NCBI GenBank assembly: GCA_963920705.1
Contig: OY987227.1
Coordinates: 16,827,434-16,891,433, forward strand
Length of the DNA stretch: 64,000 bases
Source: Odiellus spinosus
Lineage: Eukaryota; Arthropoda; Arachnida; Opiliones; Phalangiidae
Direction of reading: 5' to 3'
Notes under the pieces: model-generated
Seen by the model: only the letters and a program-made list of their open reading frames with translations
What the model was told of the DNA's origin: nothing
Database searches by the model: none
In this document: positions 49,650-61,216 of the stretch, piece after piece
Numbering within the stretch: position 1 is the first letter of the stretch
Layout of the letters: each line of letters begins with the position of its first letter
Program-made: the position numbers and the translations under genes

Positions 49650-52600
49650 ATGGCGAGTCCCGTGTGGTCATTATGGCCAATAGTACTGGTCATGGTTGTC
49701 TTAGGACTGACCGATCGGGTTCAATCTCAGTAAGTGGCCATTCTTGTATTTTGATTTAAAATTTTGTATTTTAGCTCCTAGTCGTGGCCAGAGAATGAGT
49801 TTAGTTGCGTGTCTACTGTAAAAGTACTCTATTACTAGTAATGGGTCATTTCAGCCCGTTCTGAAGAAAAATAAAGTTCACTCCTCAACAAAAGAAGCGA
49901 AGATTTATGTTAGCTTTTTTTGTGTGTGAGACGTCCCCTTTGGGTTTAGTCACAGTACCCGATTTCCACTTTTTTTCCAAATTTAAACACCAACAGTGGC
50001 GGCGGAACGGGTGGGGACAGGGGGACATTGTCCCCCCTCAATTAAACCAGGTGGGGACAACCAATATACGTGTCCCTCCCCAAATTGTTTAGTCAATACT
50101 CTGATTAATCTCAGAATATAATTGAATTCAATGAATTATAAGAAAAATCAGTCTATAATCTCAACCTGTTTGGAGTTTTTAAGAAAATAATATAATATAA
50201 TAACAAAAATTATAAAGAGACTGTCTTTAAATAAGGTATATGATTTATTTCTACGCGAGTCCGTCTGTAGAAGAGCGATAGTACAACCATAGCCTTCAGG
50301 TATATTGGTCTTGAGCAACTTGTTTCCAAGTTCTTTAACGAAAAATGTCCCCCCCCCCCCCACAAAATAAGAACCGTCCGCCGCCACTGAACACCAAAGA
50401 CGTGTATAAAAACACCGAAAAAATACTCAAATTCGTTTTTTGGCATGGTGATTCCGAAAATAAATTCAGGAGCTGTTCCATTTTTAGCTCCAAGTTTTCA
50501 TTTAAATTATTTTTCCTTACCATGAAGTAATAAACTTTTTTTCGTAACCAGGAAGTATAGCAGTCTCGTAAATTAACTTAATGTTCCTGTAATTATTTTA
50601 CAACAAATTCGAAAAATATTCACGTGACAGGAATAGAAGTCAACGTCTTAATTATTTTAACAGGGGTGCATTTGTGGTGGCCCCTAATACATTTCGCTTG
50701 GGAGCATCCGAAACGATAGCTGTCTACTCTCACTCCGGCGTTCAAGATGTGACCGTAAGCTTAGCCGATTACCCCTCCAAAAAGAAAATATTTTTCACTC
50801 AAAAACTGAGAGTCAAAAATGGTTAGTATCTCGAAACTGGGCCCAGGGTTGAACTATGGTTAATGACGCTATTAAATATTCATTAGATGAACCGCAGAAA
50901 CTAGAAGTAATGGTGAAACCCGAACACATTAAGGACTTTAAAACAACAGGAAACTTAGATCATCATTACGTGTTTTTGATGGTCAGTTCAGGCGGAAGAG
51001 CGAAAGAGTACAAGATCTTGGTTACATTACATTCCGGTTACCTTTTTATACAAACGGATAAACCCATTTATACGCCCAAACAACAAGGTTCGATTTCAAG
51101 CTAAATATTCGTGAATTTTGCAAAATTACAACAAAATTGTTAAATTTAATTTCAATATGTTTTAGTTAACATAAGACTGATTAGGCTAAACGAGGATATG
51201 TTGGTCGATAACGAGACATTCGCGCTGCAAATTAGGGTATGGTACTAGAATTATTCACTGGGGGAATAACTTAAGAGATTGTGGAGGAAAAGCCATCTCT
51301 TAACTTACAAACTTTTTTAAGAACCCTCAAAACACTGTTGTGGATTCGAGACCAAGTAGTGGCCTCGTAAAACAAAATGGGATGTACAACTACGCCTTCA
51401 AGTTTCCCGGTTATTCTTTATTGGGCGAATGGTCGGTTACTGTTCTCTACGGTCACAATGTAAAACTAAACTCAACAGTTACGTTTGAACTGAGAGAATA
51501 TGGTAAATTAAATACTCAAAGCCAAAAGAGTTGGATTTATCATCTAATTAAATTGTCCATATTCGTAGTATTGCCGACGTTTCAAGTAAAGGTCAAGGCA
51601 CCTGATGTCATATTCGAGGATAGCCAAATGGTCGAAGTTTCGGTTAAGGCTCAGTACGTCTATGGGAAGAATGTCGCGGGTCATGCCACCTTCAGATTGA
51701 AAGTGAAACTTGCCACGGGACATACGGAACATTTTGGCAACTGCGATAGAAAAGAAGTAAATTATTTTAAGTGCCAAGCGAGTCATTGTCCAACTTATAT
51801 TTACATTTGAAACGTTCTAATTACACATGCAGCTTTTTGAAGGTACAGCGTCCTGCGTCATAAGCACCGAGGATATCAAGAACAAACAGAAAATAGGCTG
51901 GTTTCCTGGTATCAACGGAGCCAGATTATTGGTTGAAGCCATCGTATTCGAGGCTGCTTCTGGCACCAAAGAGAACGGAACATCGGACGTAACCATTTTC
52001 TCCACCGCACCCTACATCATCAGCTTCGAGAAATCGTTATCCGATTTCCGACCGGGTATAGACGCCGTTGTTCTAGTAAGAGATTCCCTGTTTAAAAGCG
52101 TGAACAGACAATGTTCGAAAATTACGGTACTAACGCCTTACAACACGATAGGCGCAAATCAAGCACGTCCATGGTAAGCCGGCGTCTGGAGTGGCTGTGA
52201 ATATCCGCGTTAAGGACAACAGCAATAACATAGCTCCCGTTAAGAATCCATTAAGCAGATCGAACGAAGAGGGACTCGCCGCGTTTATATTTGAAACCAA
52301 TATCGCTTATAAGTCTTTAACTGCTACGGTAATCCTTAATATAATGTAGAGTATAGTCTATACCTGTCCGTTACCTTAAAGGAAAACGAGTTCGTTTATT
52401 TTCGGAATTACCGTGTCAAAATACGTATTCAAAAGATTTTTTCACAATTATTGGACATGTTTCTGGTGTTTCTATTAATTTCAAAAGTTTGTTTGAGATG
52501 AAAGTAACTGAAGTATAAAATCTAACCAACCTAATGAGCCTAATGACTCCCGCCTTCAACAGTACAGATTTCCCAATATATTTGGCGGCGTCGCTTTCAC

Positions 52601-54061
52601 CAACTAGCGACGTTTTTAAGAAACTCAATCGCGATAGCGCTGTTGAAGGCTGATATAATATGATTGACCCGAATTTGCTCAACGCTGAAATTTAAACCTA
52701 ACGCAAATTCAGAATTCAGATTAAGCTCTATAATAAATGTAGTCTAAAAATTGTGGAAATATTTTCTATTCGTCATTTTTTGTACAGATTCAGAAAATAA
52801 ATTCTAAAGCTGTTCCTTTTTTAGCTTTTAGTTCCCTTTAAGTTTCTGACCATAATTATCTTCACAAAAGATTGAGACTACGGAAGACCGACTTCACCCA
52901 TCCAAAGGGACGCATACTTTACTTCCTTACAGATCACCCGGAAATGGCGCTTATGTTGGAATTAGTAAAGATAATAGCCTTACATTCAAGGTTAGTCCTA
53001 CTTTAAATACAGCGAATCTACGAACGATCTCTCAAAACCTCGTTATATACACTTTCAGGTTGGAGAAACGTTTACCCGTTCCATCTATACGCTTCCGAAA
53101 GACATGCAAGCTCCAATTTCGTATTTGGTCGTGTCCAAAGGGAAAATATTAGCTACCGGTAGTAATTGGCCGATTAAAAGTGTTCAGCGAAGTTTAAGTT
53201 TTAAAGTAACAGCTGACATGGTTCCCAGCGCTCGCCTTCTTATCTTCGCTGCTCACGGAAAGAACCTGTTGACTGATTCAGTGAAGTTCCGGGTTGATAA
53301 AGTTTGCCGACCGAATGGACTGGTTAGTGTGAATTCGCTAGTATCGAATCATAAATTCAGATCCAGTAACTGAATTATTTTTGAGCAGATAACTTTAGAA
53401 GCCGAATCAACGAGAAAACCTGGAGAAACTGTAAATTTGAAGGTCAAAGGCCAGCCTAACACTATGGTGGGTATCTTGGCTGTAGACCAGGCTGTTTACG
53501 CCTTGAGAAACAAGGATAAACTAACCAGAGATAAGGTAAGTCACATTGACCTTTATCGTTGCCCCTTATTGACTCGTAATTAATGTTCATCCGTGGCTTT
53601 AAGTAAGGTGTCACTAATTCTATAATGTAATGTTTGGTTTTTGTTTAGATGTTTAACGAAATGGAAAGCCATGACTTAGGGTGTGGTCCTGGTGGTGGTA
53701 TTGATTCCACCGCCATTCTTGCTAATGCGGGAATTGTTATTATCGCTGACACAGTGGCATTGGCCGGTGAAAGAAAAAGTAATAACCAGTTGTAATCTTA
53801 ATCAGATTACTAAAGGCATTATTTTGCAAATCGGTAACACGGAATTTTTTAAAACTGCAGGTTGCTTGCAAAGAAAACTGAAGAAAAGAGAAATAAGCGA
53901 AGAGATAAGTGAGTATTTGGTTTTTTTAAGTCCAAAATTCTGTACGTAAGACATATAATTGAAATGGTCCATTTTCAGCTCGTCAACATGGACAAGCGAA
54001 CCAAAAGTGTTGCAAACTTGGTAAGCTTCATGATCAGTTCAAAAGGCAAGTCTCTCTGTCC

Positions 54062-54098
<37 letters not shown>

Positions 54099-57000
54099 TT
54101 CATCCCAAAGTCCTAAGATTTATAATGTAGCGATCTGATGTGTTGTTACAATGGTAAAAATTATGCCAAGCTGGTATAAAATGATAGTTTTTCAATAAGT
54201 AATTAATATAATTAAATTAAGATTTGGGTGCGATTAGATTGTACTATTGATCGTACGCTTGACACCGTAAAAATAAGAAACTTGTGAAGGGTAAAAGGTT
54301 AGCTTTGAGCTTGTTGAAAAACACATGCTTAAAAAAGTAATGTTACGGTACATAATTCAGATATGTCATATTCCCATCAAGGATTATAATTTACATTAAC
54401 TGTCTCATTCCCACTATAGAACTTGTGAAGAACGCGCCGAAATCATACGCCGATTCGAAGGAACGGATCTGGAAGACAAAGAAGGTTGCGCTAGTGTGTA
54501 CCTGAAATGTTGTCAAGAATTTAACGTGGGAAAGTTTGATAAAAAGGAGGCCGAGGAGGTGGATATCCCCAGCGATGAAGAATTGGAAATTTTAGAAAGA
54601 GACATCCGTGAAAGGAAAGACTTTAGGGAAACCTGGCTATTTGATAGCGGAGTCATCGGACCTAACGGAATTTTGGAACAAAGTAGAGATTTGCCGGACA
54701 GTATAACTACTTGGGTGGTCCAGGCTGTTGGATTGTCCGGGAAAGGGGGAGGAATGTGCGTTGCCGAACCCAAGGAGATCGTGGCATTTCAAGATGTATT
54801 TATGGACGTCAAAGTGCCGTATAATGTCGTTAAGAACGAGCAAATTGAAATTCCCGTAACCGTTTTCAATTATGGAACGAAGAAATTAAACGTAAGTCGC
54901 TTCTAAGACTAACTTTGCTTCTGTTGCTAAATGCGAAATGCTCCTAGATGTTGGTTTACACTTTTGGGGTGGAAGGTCTTTGTTCCGAAGCAGAACCTGG
55001 AAAAAAGGGTACCCCAAAAAAAATCCAGGTCAACGCTAGCAGCGCGGTGACTGTTGCTTTTCAAATGATTCCTTTAGAAGTCAAAGACTATTCGCTAAAA
55101 TTCTCGGCGTTTTCCGGAGAAGGTTCTGACCAGGTCATTAAAACTCTGAGTGTCATTGTAAGCCGCATTTCTTCAAATCTTACGGTGTAGATGAATCTTA
55201 AGTTTGCTCTATTTTGGATTAGCCCGAAGGTGTGGAGCATGAAGAGTATTTTCCATTCGTTGTTGATCCGTCCAACACGGAAAAAAGAAAGAGAAGAAAT
55301 ATTGTCAGCGAGAAATACGAGGCGAGATTCGATACTGAAAACAGGAAACAACTCTCCATCGTAAAACTTACACCGGAAAAGGAGTTTGTCGTTCCTGGAA
55401 CCGAATTCATCGTAGTTGAAGGCGTAGGTATGAACTTAATCGGACAACGCCGTCATATTTTAGCCCGCTTCACAGTTTTAGTGCTTTTTAGGTGATAAAT
55501 TCGGAACCCCTATCGAAACGAGTCTAAACAATCCTGAAGGATTTTTGAAACTGCCTCACGGATGCGGCGAGCAAAATATGGCCTATATGGCCCCAACCGT
55601 TTACGCTTTCCATTACTTGAAAGCAACTGGGAAGGTAACACCTCAACAGGAGACAAACGCCTACAAATATATTCGCGAAGGTTAAATAAGTTTAAATCTA
55701 GTACCTTCATCTGATTATAGAACCTTATTTTTATAATGTATTTATTTGCAGGATATAGTAAGCAGTTGACCTACAGAAAGGCCACCGATGGATCCTTCGC
55801 CGTTTGGCCCAATCATCAATCGAGTACTTGGTAAAAAGACCACAAATTCGTGCATTGACCTATCGATAATTTCTATACACCCGGGTTACCCAGGTTGACG
55901 GCGTTCGTTGCTCGCGTTTTCTGCCAGGCTGGAAAGTACATTTTTATCGACGAAAACGTGGTATGTGGCGCGCTGAATTGGTTGGTATCGAGGCAGAATC
56001 CCGACGGCACCTTCGTCGAAAAATACATGGTCCATCATAAGGAAATGAAAGGTGGCGTTAACGGGGACGTTCCTCTGACCGCTTTCGTTATAATGTCCTT
56101 TCAACAGTGCCAGTGTAATAAAGTGGTGAGTTAAACTTATTTCCTCAACGAGATCTTTCTCACTATATTTTTTGGTATACTTAGAACCTGAAGTCACCTA
56201 GAGAAAAGGCTATTAATTACCTCCGCGGAAAGGTGCCCGAAATTAATGATCATTATCGAATGGCCATAACCACTTACGCCTTGGCTCTCTACGATACCGA
56301 AATGGCCATTGAAGCTAATGAAAAACTATTTAAGATGTCATCCTATGACCCAGGTACATTTGCAATTTAAGTTTTCTTTTTGTCTGTTCTTCTAATGAAC
56401 TTCCTCACGACTTATATGTTTAAAATTAATTCTACTTGTCTTTCAGCGGCCAACACTCGTTTTTGGGGTGATGGAAATTCGGCCATTTCCGTGGAGGCGT
56501 CCAGTTACGCCTTGCTAGCTCAGATTTTGTTCAACGACCTGGATAAGGCGACTTCCATCGTAAATTGGTTAAACGGTCAAAGGAGGATCGGTGGCTCTTT
56601 CTGGTCCACTCAAGACACAGTAATAGCCATCGAAGCTCTGGCTGAATACGCCATTTTAGCCAAAGAACCCGATTTTTCCCTCGTTATGAACATATCTTCG
56701 ACTTCTGATCCAAACTTCAAGCACACGTGGCAGTTCAATCCCAATAATGCCAGAGTTAAACGACAAATTGAGGTAACATCTTAGTGTGTTCCGTTTAATA
56801 GTAATTTAAAAGCTCATTTTTATTATTTTACAATTAGTTAAATAAAATTGGAGGAAAACTAATCGTAGAGGCGCAAGGTTCGGGGTCTGGATTGTTCGGC
56901 GTTAGAATGAGGTACAACATTGCCAACAACCCGGATTCTATTTGCAAGGTGTGAAACGATACGAATTCATTCGATGTATTGACGTGGTAAATTACATGGC

Positions 57001-60000
57001 AATATTTCAATTCAAGTTTGACGTCAGCGTCAATGTTAGTGAAGCCGTTCAAAAAGCCAATCCTGTAATAAGGGTTAAACCCAAGAAGCCCGCTGATTTT
57101 GGTGTTCCTGCCAAACTGGTCAATGATTTAGGAGTCGTCCAGCAGCCCCCGAAGAATGGTATTGAACCCTATAAATTCTAGCCAAGCGAAACATTTATTG
57201 AAACCTTTTTCTTTTGAAGAGAATCCGCCTGTTCCTAGAATTGCTGACAATCTACCCCCAGTTTTAGCTGGAGGTCGGAATAAGAGTCACATAAAACCAT
57301 TATCCAACAAGGATCTGGGAATAAATAAAGACGACGACCTTTTCAAAGATCTGGAAGACGATGTGGAGGACGATCTAGAGGACGAACCACCGAAATTTGG
57401 TAAGTCGTTTAAACAAGTTCAAAGCTTCCTAAATACTATTAAAATCAAGAGTACACATAAAGAACCAGTAGTGTCAACGTTTTCCGCAGTGGCGGCGGAC
57501 GGTTCTTATTTTGGGGGGGACATTTTTCGTTAAAGAACTTGGAAACCAGTTGCTCAAGACCAATATACCTGAAGGCTATGGTTGTACCAAGAAGGATCAG
57601 ACAAGGAGAGGAAAAGTGGGGCTGCGTTGAGTTAAAGAGAGAAGAGCCAACCTCCCACTCGGTTGGAAAGGTGGATAGGAAATTCTCGAGGTAAACTGTT
57701 GTCACGTGGTCGCGAGCGTCGTCGGCTACAACGCGTCTCATAAAGGATCCGTTTTACCCACGTGACAACAATTTACCACGAAGCAACTCTACCCCCGTCT
57801 GTCCCCCGTTCTCCCAGAGTGGGAATTTAGGCCGACGCAGTAGGAACCTCGCCGTTCCCACTTTTCCTCTCCTTGTCTGATCCTTCTTGGTAGTACTATC
57901 GCTCTTCTACAGACGGACTCGCGTAGAAATAAATATAAAGTCTCTTTAAAATTTTTGTTATTATATTATATTATTTTCTTAAAAACTCCAAACAGGTTGA
58001 GATTATAGACTGATTTTTCTTATAATTCATTGAATTCAATTATATTCTGAGATTAATCAGAGTATTGACTGAACAATTTGGGGAGGGACACGTATATTGG
58101 TTGTCCCCACCTGGTTTAATTGAGGGGGGACAATGTCCCCCTGTCCCCACCCGTTCCGCCGCCACTGGACTTTTCCGATAGAAGTAAAAGGGTAGATTAT
58201 TAAGTTTCTCCGATTTTCATCTCCTAGCAGTTTTTTAAATAAATTGTTAAATACGTTTACTGCCGTCGCTCCTCCTCGGAAATTTTTTTTCTAAAAAAAT
58301 TAACAGAATATTCCATTCTAATCTTAACACGGATTTCTTTAAAAAATAAGGCCTGAATGCTTCATGGGATAAAAATGACCATTTTCCTGTCAATTTAAAA
58401 ACTTTGTAAGAAAATTTTTGTAAAAATTTTTTAGGCGTCATTAATCGGCGTGTCCAACGGGCCGTCGCGGTTCCAAAGTCAACCGGAATGGTTCTGAATA
58501 TCTCAATTTGCGCCAAGTAATTTCAAGAAGGAGTACTTATGATTTTTTATACATTAAGCCAATGGAATTATTTTTTAGATATCTGGGTGAAGGAGAAACT
58601 AATATGGCTATAGTTGACGTAGGAATTTTGACAGGCTACGAGGCCGATGAAGATGACTTGAAAAATCTGGTTCGCGATAAGTCCCAAACCATAGACCGTT
58701 TTGAAAATAATGGTCGAAACTTGATCTTCTATTTAGAAAAGGTAAAAAATTAAATATCTACATCTTGAATTCAGTGTATTTGATTTCAAATTGCTCTTCT
58801 TTTCTTATATATTTGTGATTCGTCTAGATATCATCAAACGAGCAAACTTGTTTCTCTTTCCGAATTAATCGGAAATTCTTGGTCAGTAATTTGGAACAGG
58901 GATTAGTTCGAGTTTACGACTACTACGAACCAAGTTAGTTTTTTTTTATTATTTATTACCATCTCATCTGATCATCTATTGATATTGTTATTTAATATTA
59001 GAACAAGCCTGTAGCCAGTTTTACCGTCCAACAACCGTGGGTCCCGCATTGGGAACAGTGTGTTTCGAAGAGAAAATCGCCCCTGGAGCTGAATTTGTCT
59101 TCCGAGTTTGCAAATGCGCCGAAGGTAAGTTCCATTTGGAACGAAAACAGGGCGGGATCTATAAAAACATTCTTGAAATTAAATTGCCGATAAAAAAGTT
59201 AAATATTTTTCAGCGAAATTTTGAATATAATACACTAATACACCATTTTCTATAGATTTGGACTAATAATATTTTTCAGACTATCTCCCTTTAAATATTC
59301 AATAGTTATGCTGTTACCGATTTCTCATGAAAATAATGACAAATGAAGACATATGTCCTATAACAGTAAAATATAGATATATTCGGTATCTTTCGACATT
59401 TTTGAAAGCCAAAAAAACCCAACATTTTACCTCATCACTATGGTCGCGTAGCTATTTTAGAGGCAACAATTTATTATCAAGTATTTTTGCACGTGATATG
59501 GTTGCTTAGGCGCGGTCTCTTTTGTGAAATTACTTAATCCAGTAATCTATCTAGAAGAATGAAATAAATAATATGATGATCCGAATTTACCCTTTCGCTG
59601 AAATTCAAACCTAACCCAACTTCAGAATTTAATAAAAATGGTTTCTCAAAAGATCCTTGAATTTTGCCACCATTAACTCAACTAAAATCGTATTTCACTA
59701 GGTGGTTGCCCACCCGGAAACCCATTTGAGGCAGTCTTTAATGCCAAGAACTTGCAAGTGGCCAGGGAGATGGTAGCTGACTTGGGTTGTAATGTAAAGG
59801 ATTATTGTAAGTTTTTTTTTTTTTTTTTTTTTTTTTGTTTTGTGTTGGAGGCAGCAAAATAAATTATAAATCAAATATTATTTATAGTTTGGAGAGTGAA
59901 GGTGGTTTCACGTATGGAAGAAAAATCTGGATACACTCATTATAAGATGCAAGTGATTAAGGTCATTAAAGAAGGTAAATTGTTATAATTTCACTAATGT

Positions 60001-60650
60001 TTCGAATCCAGTAATCGAGAAGGTGAAAATGTTGTGGGTCAGACACTTCTACCAATGTTTATATAGAACAAATGCCTTGATCTGTACTGGTTTTCTGTAG
60101 CCTGCTAGCCAAATTACAATTCACAATCTTGAAAGAAATCTAGATGCTACGAGTAAAACGAGAGGGGCGAAAGAATGGATTTTGGGGTTGGGGGCTTATT
60201 CAAGTTTGGAATCTATAAAATATATAACCAATATATAATCACAGACCTCGCTCAATCGGTTCATTAACCAATCTGAAATTGATAGGACGTGAAAAGCGAG
60301 ATGAAGTTGAAGATGACGAAAGGGAATTCCTGGCTAGAGGTAATTGTGTTCAGACAGTTTTAAACCAGGACCAAATATACTACATAATGGGACGAGATCC
60401 AGAACCCAGGGAAGTTGAGGGCGAAGTCAAGTAAGAATAGCCTAGTCAACCATTATGCAAACACGCGGGGAAAGTCCTTAATCGCCCTTTATGGTATAGG
60501 TATACTTACTTCATCGACAAATCGACCTTGATACGTCCTTGGATTGACGTCAATAACAAGAATAATGACAGGCGTGAAAGGAGGAGGCAATCCGACATCT
60601 TCAGCTACGTTGAAAGAAAGTTCGAAGAACAAGAGGCTTGCAATGACTAG
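49650..60650 (+). CDS. Complement C3-like thioester protein, 1779 aa
   Basis: Complete 33-exon gene. Signal peptide MASPVWSLWPIVLVMVVLGL; MG domains with GYLFIQTDKPIYTPKQ and GILAVDQAVYALRNKDKL; DLGCGPGGG; a basic site KLKKR (655-659) for beta/alpha processing; a six-cysteine anaphylatoxin module (676-719); thioester GCGEQNM (Cys1008-Gln1011) with the catalytic-type His near 1121 (MVHHKEMKGG); MG8 (MAIVDVGILTGYEADEDD, VYDYYEP); a C-terminal C345C/netrin module. C3 is about 1660 aa; the excess is mainly an insertion before MG8. Domain content fits C3/C4/C5 rather than A2M or insect TEP, and the thioester excludes C5. Inferred role: covalent opsonin in body fluid. Exons 1-11: 49650-49729, 50664-50821, 50887-51087, 51166-51236, 51322-51502, 51569-51756, 51833-52075, 52152-52328, 52871-52990, 53059-53322, 53389-53535. 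The rest are in the following entries. Confidence 0.95.
49966..50525. repeat. Family A repeat split by a hAT MITE
   Basis: Left piece up to 49993 (GATTTCCACTTTTTTTCCAA then ATTTAAACACCAA) and right piece 50398-50525 (GTTTTTTGGCATGGTGATTC, AAAATAAATTCAGGAGCTG, TTTTTAGCTCCAAGTTTTCA) match the family A element at 1-450 once the hAT insertion and one target duplicate are removed. Confidence 0.75.
49994..50389. mobile_element. hAT-type MITE, copy 1 (396 bp)
   Basis: Ends CAGTGGCGGCGG (49994) and CCGCCGCCACTG (to 50389) are perfect terminal inverted repeats. An exact 8-bp target duplication AACACCAA flanks it (49986-49993 and 50390-50397). It sits in intron 1 of the C3-like gene, inside a family A repeat. 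An inverted, longer copy lies at 57487-58167. No transposase. Confidence 0.92.
52329..52870. other. Intron 8 of the C3-like gene, with repeats
   Basis: Holds an inverted repeat at about 52550-52650 (GCCTTCAACAG / CTGTTGAAGGC, with an inner GTCGCT / AGCGAC pair), a stretch 52655-52725 that recurs at 59560-59632 (ATAATATGAT..CCGAATTT..GCTGAAATT..AACCTAACSCAAMTTCAG), and a family A fragment at 52783-52858. Confidence 0.55.
53649..54891 (+). other. C3-like exons 12-15: beta/alpha junction and anaphylatoxin module
   Basis: Exons 53649-53766, 53861-53908, 53979-54045 and 54420-54891. They encode DLGCGPGGG, the basic run KLKKR, then an anaphylatoxin fold with the C-C, C, C, C-C pattern (QKCCKLGKLHDQFKR, TCEERAEI, EGCASVYLKCC) and the following QAVGLSGKGGGMCVAEPKE region of MG7. 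The intron after 54045 starts with GC in an otherwise perfect AG|GCAAGT donor. After the last cysteine pair the chain is acidic, with no LGxAR-type release site. Confidence 0.88.
54046..54419. other. GC-AG intron with ATT microsatellite
   Basis: 374 bp. It begins GCAAGT and ends ACTATAG. A (TTA/ATT)n microsatellite of about 40 bases lies at about 54062-54101. Confidence 0.75.
54948..57158 (+). other. C3-like exons 16-24: CUB, thioester domain, start of MG8
   Basis: Exons 54948-55157, 55223-55427, 55492-55680, 55752-55830, 55894-56125, 56185-56353, 56447-56772, 56838-56948 and 57017-57158. Exon 17 has the furin-type run EKRKRRN (basic residues 936-940). Exon 18 has LPHGCGEQNMAYMAP, whose Cys and Gln form the internal thioester. 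Exon 20 has the His that favours ester formation with hydroxyl targets. The thioester domain's alpha-helical repeats (SSTWLTAFVARVFCQA, GSFWSTQDTVIAIEALAEY) are complete. The donor of exon 17 was set at 55427 because the nearer GT at 55424 would put the next exon out of frame. Confidence 0.93.
57487..58167. mobile_element. hAT-type MITE, copy 2, inverted, with nested element
   Basis: Starts CAGTGGCGGCGGACGG and ends CCGTTCCGCCGCCACTG. Apart from a nested insertion, it is the reverse complement of the copy at 49994-50389. Flanks GTTTTCCG (57479-57486) and CTTTTCCG (58170-58177) are a slightly decayed target duplication with a two-base offset. Confidence 0.85.
57588..57892. mobile_element. MITE nested inside hAT copy 2
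   Basis: About 305 bp inserted in GGTTGTAC|TATCGC of the hAT copy. GTAC is present on both sides (57584-57587, 57893-57896). The ends CCAAGAAGGATCAGACAAGG and CCTTGTCTGATCCTTCTTGG are perfect inverted repeats that continue for about 35 bases. A second inner inverted pair (TTGTCACGTGG / CCACGTGACAA) lies near the centre. No coding capacity. Confidence 0.85.
59125..59701. other. Intron 29 of the C3-like gene with family D copy
   Basis: 577 bp. 59395-59560 carries CATCACTATGGTCGCGTAGC and GCACGTGATATGGTTGCTTA as in the repeats at 12555 and 15710, and 59560-59632 resembles 52655-52725. Confidence 0.5.
59975..60285. other. Intron 31 of the C3-like gene
   Basis: 311 bp. Nothing recognisable beyond AT-rich sequence; it ends in ATTGATAG. 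Confidence 0.5.
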
Positions 60651-60904
60651 TTTTGCAGCAACGCTTTTAGTTAGTCGAGACTTAAAATGACAAGAAAAGT
60701 GTGAAAAATGTATATATTTTAATTTTTATATATATATACAACTTTACAGGATTTCATTCGGATTTCTGTTTCTAAATGAGTTATTTTTTGATAAGCTAAG
60801 CCACGTTCACGCTCATAGAGACTTGAAAACCGGTTGGTAATAGTCAAAAATGTAAAATATTCTGTTCGACTCTATGAATTATTCGTCAAAAATCGAATAG
60901 ATGA

Positions 60905-61145
60905 TAATATAAATAACTTGGTCGCAACCTTGAAGAAAAGGGTACATTTCCCTCAGAAACAGGTTCTATTCAACGGCAATTTTTGTTGCTTCCAAGGTTG
61001 AGGAAGTCCTATACTCTGTTCCAACCTTGAAAAAAGGATACATTTTCCGTGAAACATGCTCTATTTAACGGGAATTTTTGTTGCTTCCGAGGCAGAGGAA
61101 GTCCTTCACTTTGTCCAACCTGGAAAAAAGGTACATTTCACCCAG
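60905..61145 (+). repeat. Tandem repeat family G, copy set 2
   Basis: About two and a half head-to-tail units of 100-110 bases starting near 60909, 61020 and 61117, with AACCTTGAAAAAAGGATACA and AATTTTTGTTGCTTCC. Same unit and orientation as 48606-48795. Confidence 0.75.
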
Positions 61146-61174
61146 AGGTCTAGTCTCACAAAACCACCAACAAC

Positions 61175-61216
<42 letters not shown>

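Larger units (their letters stand above)
49730..50663. other. Intron 1 of the C3-like gene
   Basis: 934 bp, mostly filled by the nested family A / hAT pair. It joins the signal-peptide exon (phase 2) to the exon at 50664. Confidence 0.65.
57400..58434. other. Intron 25 of the C3-like gene
   Basis: About 1 kb, largely occupied by hAT MITE copy 2. The remainder (58178-58434) is AT-rich and ends in a T-rich tract plus AG. Confidence 0.65.
57220..60650 (+). other. C3-like exons 25-33: MG8 insertion, MG8, C345C
   Basis: Exons 57220-57399, 58435-58516, 58579-58741, 58828-58933, 59002-59124, 59702-59806, 59888-59974, 60286-60430 and 60500-60650 (TAG). The first encodes a charged insert (KDDDLFKDLEDDVEDDLEDE). 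MG8 follows from STGMVLNISICAKYLGEGE to VYDYYEP, then ACSQFYRP and the cysteine-containing C345C/netrin module ending FEEQEACND. The C-terminal module in this family contacts convertase partners. Confidence 0.9.
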
